Shown here: in pieces, positions 54,812 through 64,000 of the stretch | Position numbering within the stretch: position 1 is the first letter of the stretch | How the letters are laid out: each line of letters begins with the position of its first letter | Source: Latrodectus hesperus | Lineage: Eukaryota > Arthropoda > Arachnida > Araneae > Theridiidae | Assembly (NCBI GenBank): GCA_037975125.1 | Contig: CM075857.1 | Span: forward strand, 92,938,626-93,002,625 | Direction of reading: 5' to 3' | Length of the DNA: 64,000 nucleotides | Program-made: the position numbers and the translations under genes | The notes under the pieces: model-generated | What the model was told of the DNA's origin: nothing | Databases searched by the model: none | What the model saw: only the letters and a program-made list of their open reading frames with translations

Positions 54812-55474
54812 TATTTGATTGATGATCTCTATTGACAATATATCTTCAGAAGATATATATTATTAATTTAGACATAAAATTTTGATATCACAGCATTATA
54901 TAACTTTAGTTTAATAACAGAAATAATAGTTTCTGCCTTTTATCATTCCAAAATATATTTTTAAGGAATTTGTATTCTAATTATTCATTTAACTATTTAC
55001 GAGAGATGAAATGAACATTCTCTTGCATTACATAGAGGTTCTTTGTAGAGCATGTAATTTGTGCTTGTGTATTCATTGGTTCATTAAAATTTTATTTAGG
55101 CTATGATTGAATTTTTTAAAATTTTTATTCAAGATAAATGAGACTGATTTTTTTCTACTAAAGATCTTTTATGAAATATTTTTATACTATAATAATCAAA
55201 ATAAAAATAATGCCTTATCAAACATTTTCAGAGATCCAGCCTGTTTACGTGTGAATGCAAAATGTGTTCTTTTCACTACCATTTGAATTTATTCCGACTC
55301 TTAAGATTTATTTATGTCGGAGATGTGATTCTACACAACCATTAATTTATTTTTTAATAAGTTACCATCATCTCATACTGCTATACCTATTTAGTAGTCA
55401 TAAAATACAAAAAATATTTTACTAATTATATTGTTGTGAATCAACGCTTACCAGTATAAGTTTTTGGTTTGCAG

Positions 55475-55741
55475 TTCCACTTAAACCTGCAGAACTCGAA
55501 AAAGTTAAGACTACCAATCTCAGCATTGAAATAAAATGGAAGGAGCCAAAGTCTTTCAAAGGCCCCATCATCTCCTACACAGTTCGCTGGAGACAGAACT
55601 CAATGTCCGAAACCAAGCAAACGCGGTATGTTATAACAGAGTTAAGTCCTTACACAAGGTACAGCATTTCAGTACGTGCAAAAACTATGGCTGGTTATGG
55701 GAGCTGGTCTGATACACTTGAGCTTCAGACGGACATTGGAA
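55475..55741 (+). CDS. Exon 13: FN3 domain 11
   Basis: Residues 1038-1126; acceptor GTTTGCAG/TT, 267 nt, donor A/GTAAGT. It contains I-K-W-K-E-P-K-S-F-K-G-P-I, V-R-W, L-S-P-Y-T-R-Y-S-I-S-V and A-G-Y-G-S-W-S-D. The frame has no early ATG, so a simple start-to-stop ORF search can miss it. The intron before it is 5.2 kb and full of mobile elements. Confidence 0.9.
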
Positions 55742-56438
55742 GTAAGTTTTCTCTCCTTCTTTCAAATTAAGAACAATAGCAACTCTTAAAGTTATTGTTA
55801 TTACGCGTCAATAAACAAAGATATATAATGCATATTTTAGGTTTCGCAAATATAACTATTTCCAAATGTGCACACTGGTTTTTCATGCAAGATGTGCTTT
55901 AAAAATATGAAACTATCAAATCAGGTGATTATCAGTCGAAAATGCCATTATTACCAAAAATGTCATGCAAGGGATTTTTTAGTAAACCGAGACATGTATT
56001 ATTTGTTGACAATTTAGATAAATTATTTTAATCATACTTTCAAACCTAATTTTATCTGAATTTTATTCATAAATTATTATAATTATAATATAATGCTGAT
56101 AAATGCTTATTTAACAGGGTTGTTTAATTTAATATTATTATTTTACATTATAGATAATTTTCTAAAAATATAAAAATGGATAATATGTTTCAAGATTTAG
56201 CTATATTCATATATAATTGAAGTTCTTCTAAGATTACTTAAACTCAAATCATTTTAAAAAGTTGGAAAAAATAATCACATGTATAACTTTTTATGCTTTA
56301 GCAAAAACATGAATACCTATTTCTCTGATTAAATCATGAAATAATAATAATTTGAATCTCTTAAAAGTTACTCTCAAATGTATTCAAGAATATAATTCAG
56401 AATAGAATTCAAGAAAAATTCATAAATAAAAATCCATC

Positions 56439-56594
<156 letters not shown>

Positions 56595-57469
56595 CTTTAA
56601 AATTTCCCCATCATAAAACATAAACTAGTATTTTTATGTGATTATGTGTGTTATCTCGTATATAATATTCTCATTAGCTAAATGTGTGCAGATGACAAGA
56701 GGAAAATGCTTTAAAATTTAAAGTAACTTTCAATTATGCTAGGAATTAATGTAAATAAATTTAAAATAAAGAATTCTGAAATTGATAGATACTTTTTTTA
56801 AAAAAAAGTATTCAATTACCACTTGGGAGGAGGTATAGCTATGAACTATTATTTGAGACTGTCATGTGTTATAACAAAAATTTTATTATTAATTAATTAT
56901 TTGATTCTAAAAGTCTTCCTTTTTCATTTGCAGAATGATTTTTATATTCTTTCAGTCTCTTATTGGTAAGATATTTGGGTATTCCTAAAAATATAATGAA
57001 CATTTTTGTTCTTTAAGTGAATTTCAAGTTATCAGATAATGCTTCGCTTTTTTCCATTCTCAAACATTTACAAATCTTGCTTTATGCTTTCATTCATCAA
57101 AAAACCTTAATGTATTTTCATGCAATACTACGTTTCTTCAACTTTATGGCAATTATAAAATCATTACTGTTTCTAGAATGTTGTTTTAAGTCTCTCCATT
57201 CATCTCTCCGTGGGCTATTTAACTTAATTTATTATTATATTTATTGAATTTTTAACTTATTATATTACAGAGTGATACTATTACGAGAATTCAAATCTAC
57301 AAATCTTGAAGGGGTTTTTAATCAAAAATAAAAACATTTATAGATGAACGCTGAACGATAAAATAAAAAAGAGAGTGCACAGGAAACAACTCATATAAAT
57401 ACTTTAAATTCAATTTGCTATGCAGAATTTGTTACAGATTCAACATTTCCCATTAATTACATTTTGCAG

Positions 57470-57748
57470 TTCCTACCACACCAAAGAATCTCACAGTAAC
57501 CGAAAAGACGGCGAAGTCCATCACAGTCAGTTGGTTTGAACCTGATTTCCCAAACGGTCCTCTTTTAGACTACAGACTGGAGTGGGGTATTCCTAGTACC
57601 AACTTTTCCAGTGCTCAGATCAAAGACACATTGTACATAGTCTCTGACCTTCTCCCTTACACAGAATACCAGTTCCGAGTGAGTGCAAGAACGGCAGCGG
57701 GATGGAGCGCTTCCTCTTCCTTCCTCATCACGCGTACAGATATTGCTG
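57470..57748 (+). CDS. Exon 14: FN3 domain 12
   Basis: Residues 1127-1219; acceptor ATTTTGCAG/TT, 279 nt, donor GTGAGT. It contains V-S-W-F-E-P-D-F-P-N-G-P-L, Y-R-L-E-W, L-L-P-Y-T-E-Y-Q-F-R-V and A-G-W-S-A. Like exon 13 it lacks an early ATG. The base composition is noticeably less AT-rich than the introns. Confidence 0.9.
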
Positions 57749-58615
57749 GTGAGTATAAAAATTAATACACGAAACTCTTCTTCAAAATGATCCCTTTTTA
57801 ATTTGTGGCAAATGATCCTCTATCTAAGTGCAAGAGCACTCTAACCGTTGGCTTGAGAAAGGAAAAGAAATCAATATATGTAATAAAATAATAAGAATCA
57901 ATTTTTTCTTATTATTTTATTTTGTTTGTAATAAGTCAATTTTTTTGTTAAATAAAGCAACAACAGAGGATATAAGCTGTTTTTAATGTTGATTTTGACT
58001 AAATTTACTTACTTAGTAAGAATAATACTCCGATTGGTGTGTATATTTTAAATATTTAACAATGAAAGTAAATGATCACAGTTTTATATTCAACTCAAGC
58101 TTGACAAGATAAAAGTTAATAACTATGTATTATTTACGGGCATGTATTTGATGAATAAATATAATGAGGATACAGAAATCATTGGAAATAATCAAAGCTT
58201 TTCCGTTAGCTATCATAGAAAGTACTCAGGATATATTACAGTATTTCCTCAGAAACCTAAAAATTAATTTTTCAAATCAGTTCCACATTTCAAGGTTGAG
58301 TAGATGTGTTACATGACATTTTCTATGGACAGCATAGTTATTTTCATAGTTTATTTAATTCGTGGTAAAAATGTCAAGAAGACAAATCTAAAATTATAGT
58401 ATACACACATACAATTAGAAATAATATCCCATCAATGCTAGAAGTTAGCAGTGATGTACGGCAGTACATTTCTTCTGGTACTATACAAAGATCGGAAAAT
58501 ATTAAAAAGTATTTATTTCAACATATACTACAATGAAAAGACTATTCCTAAATGAATGGGTGACTAAAAGAAGTGCAAAAGTGTTTTTACATAATGTACG
58601 TAATTTTATATACTA

Positions 58616-60120
58616 CACTCGTGTCCATCAATTAAGGATAATGCAAATTCAGTCAAAGAAAGAGACAGAAGCAAAACAAATGTGACTTATTTGTAAAGTT
58701 TATTTATTAAACAAAAGGTAAAGAACAAAAAATATGCTATATGTTTGACAACATTAATAAATATTGCGATTTTTACTCCATGGAACAAATTTTTAAAAAA
58801 GGACCTATTTACAAAAAACAACATAACATGGTTAGTATGATGGTATGACCTCCAGACGATGCAATACTAGGCTGCACAATGCCTAGGCATGCTGAGTATT
58901 AAAATTATAGACGTGATCTTGGTGAATATTACACCAATCATCAAGTAATGCTCTCCGAAGTTCCAGTAGACATGTGGAAGGGGGTTGAAGGGCTGCAATT
59001 CGTCGGCCAAGCATGTCCCACACATGCTCTATTGGATTCAAGTCCGGTTAGAATGCTGGCAAGTCCATACGGATAATATCCTCCGATTGAAGGTATTCGT
59101 CTATGTTTGCTATTCGAAGGCTATGTTTGCACGGTGAGGACGGGCGTTGTCATCCATAAACAGAAATTCTGCACCCATGAAGCTCCGAAACAAACGTACA
59201 TGTTGTTCCAGAATGATATACCGATAGATGTGGCTGTCATAGCTACATTCTAAACATGCAGCTTAGTTGCGGAACCCAGAATAACTCCTTCCCAAACTAG
59301 CAATCCTGCACCACCGTAACGGTTTCATTCAATGGTGTTCTCTTGGTGGTAACGGCCCTCTCCATATGAAAGACCGACGAGACTCACACTGAAAGCTAAA
59401 CCTGGAATCGTCGGAAAACATCACACAAGATCACTGTTGCGGTGTCCACAATCCATGCTCTCTACTCCTGGCTAACCGCAGGCGACAGTGAGTTGCGGTA
59501 AGTGGAACACATCTGACAGGCCTACGAGCATATAGATCAACGTGCCCTAAGCGTCTGTATACGGTCTGCCTTGAAACTGTCGTACCGATAGCTGAAGAGA
59601 GCTGACGAGACAGGTCTGATGCTGTGCTCCGTTTGTTTCTTTTGGCAGCAACTGCCAAATACCGGTCCTCATTTGGCGTTGTATCTCGGGGTGACCTGTG
59701 CTGTAACGTCTACTCACATTATCATTATCATGGAACCGTTGCCAAACACTGGAGATGACACTCTGGGTGATTCCAAGTTCCTCGGATACTTCCTGCTTGG
59801 AACGTCCACATTCCAGACGGCCGATAATTCTACCACGTAAAACATCATCCAAATGCTTGTTTTGTGCTCTAACTATGCTGTTATTTCACAGAAAGGCTTT
59901 TAAAGCTCTTGTGAATAATTTTATTTCTTTGCAACTATTCCTTATATACTCCTCTCTTACACTCTCGTCATTGTGACATACTATCGGCGCCATCTGGTGG
60001 TTTCTTGTACTTTGCTTATTATTCTTCAAGAAGTGTGTGGTAATTCTACATGTGAAATTTTTATTTTAGAGTTCAATTTCTATGTGATTCTGAATAATTC
60101 TTAATTTATGGGCATGAGTG
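58616..60120 (-). mobile_element. Tc1-like transposon in intron 14
   Basis: The left end CACTCGTGTCCATCAATTAA (58616) and the right end, whose complement begins CACTCATGCCCATAAATTAA (from 60120), form an imperfect inverted repeat of about 30 bp. Both lie next to TA (58614-58615 and 60121-60122). The element is 1,505 bp. Its ends differ from those of the 5173-6702 copy (CACTGCTC...), so it belongs to another Tc1 family and is older. Confidence 0.9.
58900..59852 (-). pseudogene. Tc1-like transposase pseudogene (minus strand)
   Basis: From ATG 59852: D-V-L-R-G-R-I-I-G-R-L-E-C-G (first HTH), then after a frameshift near 59650 S-R-Q-T-V-Y-R-R-L (second HTH) and L-Y-A-R-R-P. Further on come G-G-A-G-L-L-V-W, F-L-F-M-D-D-N-A-R-P-H-R-A-N (second catalytic D, about 59163) and P-D-L-N-P-I-E-H-V-W-D (E block, about 59042). 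A stop sits directly before the last motif and others are scattered along the frame, so it is inactive. Confidence 0.9.
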
Positions 60121-61118
60121 TATGTGAAAGAAATTATTGTTAACTTAAATCAGTATCGATGATTACAGAAATATCTTTAAGGTGAATCTCTTTTTTTATT
60201 GCTACAACAGCGTGCTTCATTGTTACTAAAGTTTATGTAAAATTTATTACTTATGTATCGGAATCACTGCAGTAGATTTTGCTGTTAATCACGGTATTAT
60301 TAATAATTATTTTTCAAATAACATACGTTAGTAAGGAGATCTTCTTTTATTACTTTTGTTTTGTTGTTACTAAATATAGGCGCGAATTTCATGGTACTAA
60401 TTCATCTTGATGCAAAAGTGGTTGTGGTGACGCTAATATATAAGTACTTCAAATTCATACAGCTCTATCATATTCGAATTGACAAATTGTTTGCATTACT
60501 GTGATAGCGAGAAAAACAGAAATCGTAAAATAGAGGCAAATATAATATGCACTTATTCTTGTGCTGATTATCAGAATGTTTAAATTAGTTTTACATCAAG
60601 CTGAAAAAGGCAATATCGTATGTATTTCTATCTATATATATATCTATCTATTTTTGCTTGTGAAAGTTTTTGACCCAAATAATTATAAAATCTCGTTCCA
60701 ATAAGTTCATATTGAAACGGTAGTTGTATATTATAATATGTGAGTGCGTTTAGCAGTTTAAATCACACAGTGTATGGAAATTGTTCCTTCATCAATCAGC
60801 TAAAACTTGAATTCATTCCTGACAGACAAAGCATCGATTCATACCTTATTTTCCAAGAACAATAATTAGCCTTTCTACGATTTTTTGATAATTTAATGCT
60901 CTAATAGTATGGATCTAATAATTTCATCGCAACAGGAGGTGTGTTTTTTGTGTTTAGATATTTTACTATTTAGTATATATAATGAAAATGGATTTATTTG
61001 CAATTATTTACATGTCTTATTCTTTACGCTTAAATATAATCTTACCAATTAAATTTATATGATTACTACATAAATTGAGATTGGATTTGTAGAAAAATAA
61101 ATGCTTCCTTTATTCTAG

Positions 61119-61445
61119 TCCCAGCCAAAGCAAAGATTCTATCCGTGAAATTGGCGAATTCAAGTAGCATTGTAACAGAATGGGAAACTGAAGTTCCTTA
61201 TCCAGGACCGACTCAATACAAACTTTGTATATGGAAATGGCCGAGCACTTGTGACGATAACCTCAGCAATGTTCTCGAAAAAGTCCTGGAAGGTAACAGA
61301 AGCAAAGAAGATTGGCAACATCGCAGCCTGGACGTTGTGGAGCATTTGCCTCCTTATACACCATTTTCTGTTCAAATTATTTTGAATACTGAAGCTGGTG
61401 AGATGCCAAGTGATAACAGCCTTGTTATATGGACGTCTCCAAGAG
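61119..61445 (+). CDS. Exon 15: FN3 domain 13, longest unit; gene continues beyond
   Basis: Residues 1220-1328; acceptor TTATTCTAG/TC, 327 nt, donor GTAATT at 61446. It contains V-T-E-W-E-T-E-V-P-Y-P-G-P-T, an insertion of about 15 residues in the middle with two cysteines (L-C-I-W-K-W-P-S-T-C), L-P-P-Y-T-P-F-S-V and T-E-A-G-E-M-P-S. The W-S motif is absent. The exon still ends in phase 1, so further exons must lie to the right of the window; none is recognisable in the last 2.5 kb. Confidence 0.88.
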
Positions 61446-61840
61446 GTAATTGAAAATTTCGCTTCACAATAATGTTTATTTAGTGTACTTTATTTTATAA
61501 TAATTACTCTACGAAATTAATTTCATTAAACAATAAAAGTGGCTGAAGATAATGATAAAATATTTACCGTTAAAACCTCAATTTAATCTCCTAGCCATTA
61601 ACTTTTATGTGCTAATTTTTCGAAATTTTATCTCAATGGTTTGTATATTGTTTTGTATTTTCTTGCAATTAACTTGTATTTCCTTGCTAAAACTTGTTTA
61701 TTAATATTATAAGACGGCACACAAGAAACTGATTTTTAAGCAACAATGGTAATCTAAAGCAGAATATTAAAACTTTATATTGTCAATTATTAACGCAAAT
61801 TTACAAATGCTTTTTTAAAAATTGCGTTCATTTAAATCAT

Positions 61841-62142
61841 GGGCCTTGGTACATTTGTTGGTTAAAGTATTGTTCTCATTATCAGAAGGTGGTAAATTCG
61901 AATCCTGGCTTAAGCGAAGATCCATCGTGTTCACATAAGGTGATTGGGCACATTAAATAAGACATGGTCGCAATGTGCTCCGTGTGAAATGATACTTGTG
62001 GGAGTGATGGGTCAAGTATTTGGGTTCTCCTGCTTGGCCCCTGCTTCAAAATCACGAAGACTCCATCCGGATGCTTCTATCTAAACGGTAGAGCCCAACT
62101 CTCAGCCAAATACGGGGAAGCATGCTGGTGCAACAACAACTG
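61841..62142 (+). mobile_element. tRNA-derived SINE, family A, plus strand (intron 15)
   Basis: It starts with an A-box-like segment (GGTACATTTGTTGGTTAAAG, about 61848) and a B box (GGTAAATTCGAATCC, 61891-61905). The body runs through GATTTTGAAGCA-type sequence (here in complement) to a CAACAACAAC end. It is the same family as the minus-strand copy at 51937-52233. AAATCAT occurs on both sides (61834-61840 and 62143-62149) as a likely short target duplication. Confidence 0.85.
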
Positions 62143-62221
62143 AAATCATTCCAAGTTGTAAATGCTTCAGAAAGTTACAAGACTTTCATTCTCTGCAGTT
62201 CCTTGGATTAAAATACTGTAA

Positions 62222-62497
62222 ACTAAACTCGGTTGCACGACAGTCCATGTGGGCGAAGGCCTACAGTGCCCATCTCTGTTTTCCTGACCGAGAGGTCCTG
62301 GGGTGCAAAGCATATGCCCCAATTATGTGGTTAGCGTTATACAAAACCTCCAATGTTTGGTCCCAAGCATGCTTGGTACTCAATTTATGAATCCACTGAA
62401 GGGATGAAAGGCTGACTCGGCCTTGTTTAGCCCGAGGATCGAACCTCGGACTTGTGCCATGGAAGCGTGAAACGCTACCACTAAGCCACCGAGCTTC
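62222..62497 (-). mobile_element. tRNA-derived SINE, family B, minus strand (intron 15)
   Basis: On the minus strand from 62497: GGTGGCTTAGTGGTAGCG is an excellent A box and GGTTCGATCC (62446-62437) a perfect B box, with the spacing of a tRNA. The head is followed by a non-tRNA body shared with 37919-38155. The head does not close into a clean acceptor stem and the homologous body follows, so it is a SINE and not a working tRNA gene. The tail boundary at 62222 is approximate. Confidence 0.82.
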
Positions 62498-63129
62498 TTA
62501 AAGTAATGTTCTTATAACAATATTATTTAAAGATAATATCACTATTCCAGTTGGTATTGAGATGAATTGGCATTCGTCAACTGTGGGCGCTTCACTTACA
62601 AAATGTCCATCAAATAAAATTAGAGTTGTCTTCATACTGTATTTTAATGCGTGACATTTCATGAATCTTATGGACACATACAGCGTCTGATTGTACATTT
62701 ACGTGATTTTTTTAGCATTATGCTACTCTCATTCCATTCTAAAAATTTTTTATTTCCCTATTATGATATTTTCAGATATTTTAGCCTTCCAATGATCAAT
62801 AATATTTATTATTTCTACGATTACAAAATTGAGCATTTTAATTTCTATTTATTTTTAAATGTTAACGATTTGCTCTTCATTGGAAATTAAACTATTACTA
62901 CTATGAAAGAGAAATAATAAACTATTCTTGATTTATTTTTTTTTGTGAATCCTTAATCATCAGAAATAAAAATTAAATATTTAACTATGGGAATACATCA
63001 TTTAAATAGTGACACTAAATGACTTGCATTTATACTATAATTATTTGAGAAAAAATTTTCATCATTACCTAATATTAACTTATGGCTTTAATATTTTTAC
63101 TTAAATTAGAGCCAAACAGGGGATTATGC

Positions 63130-63953
63130 ATTATTAGATGGATAATGAAATAGTGGCTCTTAAATTTGAAACAAAGTTAAAACTGGATGTGATCGCAATT
63201 TCCTACAACAGCAAGTCAGCTCTGGAAAAGATTCCAGTTTCACTGATAAATGCTGTGCAACAAACTCATAACTCCCAAAACGATACGGTGGGTCTGTATA
63301 CCAAGAACCTCGGCAATTGTGAAACATCACCTTATCGAAAATCAGTCTTAGCGTAATTCGAGTCAAAAGCTCATCTTTGGTTTTATGGATGAGAGATTAA
63401 AAATGAATCAAAAATTTTTCTCTGCGGCGTTCCTTATTAAAGATGTTGTAATTCTGTCGGTAAAAAAAATTCAGCAATGTAAGCTATTTGTTTTGATAAG
63501 ATTCCATACCATCTCACAAGAACAAAAAGACACAAGAGTTGTATAAAGGTGTATTTTCCATAAGACACGACATTCTCTGAAGAATAGCCACCCTGCTTGT
63601 CACATCTCAATCCTACAGATTACAGTGCATGATCTGATTTGGAGAATCTAGGGTGTACTCTAAACTATACAATAATTTGGACCTCATACTAATCGCTTCT
63701 GTGGGAAGGGAATAGACTAACGGTAGAAGACTTGAAACTCGTTTGAAAAAAATTCAACAAGCATTGACACCCCTGAATCAGCTTGTTTGAAGATGACTCA
63801 TTTGAAACCAATTAAATTTATTTATCAGTAAGTGTCTACGCTTATTATTTATAAACTTGTATTTTGTAAATTATTCTACACTTATACTTTTTAATTTATT
63901 TACTTAATAAAGCTATAGTAAAATCATTTATCTGGATTTTTAGTTCCACCTTG
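63130..63953 (+). pseudogene. Degraded mariner-like transposase and right terminus
   Basis: On the + strand in broken frames: N-S-Q-N-D-T-V (63277-63294), M-D-E-R-L-K-M-N-Q-K (about 63385), D-S-I-P-S-H-K-N-K-K-T-Q-E-L (about 63502, second catalytic block), then N-P-T-D-Y-S and L-E-N-L-G-C-T (about 63612-63660, third block, compare LDYxxWSxLE). At the right, TTCCACCTTGTA (63944-63955) matches a mariner-like terminus next to TA. The left end was not found. Confidence 0.6.
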
Positions 63954-64000
63954 TATATGTAAAATTTCAGTGTAATGAATACTTTTTGAGATCCTTTTCA

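Noticed and set aside
62420..62497. Possible tRNA gene on the minus strand (good A and B boxes)
   Set aside because: No convincing acceptor stem, and a SINE body shared with another locus follows directly; treated as a SINE head.

Overview
The window looks like AT-rich nuclear DNA from a spider or close arachnid. The evidence is small exons separated by kilobase introns with GT-AG borders, long (TA)n tracts, many decayed Tc1/mariner-type transposons of the kinds common in spider genomes, and tRNA-derived SINEs. This assignment comes from pattern recognition; no database search was possible. There are no bacterial-type operons, rRNA genes, CRISPR arrays or genuine tRNA genes.

One host gene dominates. 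It lies on the + strand from 10869 to at least 61445 and runs off the right edge. I assembled 15 exons: a signal-peptide exon (10869-10928), an exon for an N-terminal domain with four cysteines (25359-25641), and 13 exons that each encode exactly one fibronectin type III (FN3) domain. From the end of exon 2 onward every intron is in phase 1, and eight of the 13 FN3 exons are exactly 282 nt. The readable part codes for 1,328 residues plus one base and contains no transmembrane or catalytic domain, so the 3' end lies outside the window. The product is a secreted or, more likely, large cell-surface FN3 protein. Plausible families are FN3-rich receptor tyrosine phosphatases (PTPRQ/Ptp10D type), ROS/Sevenless-type kinases, or another adhesion receptor. 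I do not assign a symbol. The 5' leader holds a perfect CRE palindrome, a GC-box-like run and a short uORF whose stop overlaps the main start codon.

Layout: 1-10.6 kb is intergenic, with a non-LTR retrotransposon remnant (about 1.9-2.5 kb), a (TA)n tract and a complete but dead Tc1 element with perfect 28-bp ends (5173-6702). 10.6-10.9 kb is the probable promoter, 5' leader and exon 1. 10.9-25.4 kb is a 14.4-kb first intron with a foldback (TA)n hairpin, a 778-bp element with long inverted repeats, an unidentified coding-like block, a GC-rich patch and a mariner remnant. 25.4-61.4 kb holds exons 2-15, with introns that carry a degraded Tc1, a SINE, a full-length dead mariner, a Tc1-like relic with a SINE nested in it, a Tigger deletion derivative and another dead Tc1. 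61.4-64 kb is intronic, with two different SINEs tail to tail and a decayed mariner.

The main points of interest are the phase-uniform single-domain FN3 exon array, the four-cysteine domain followed by an FN3 domain with a WSxWS motif, the overlapping uORF, and the nested or derivative transposons.
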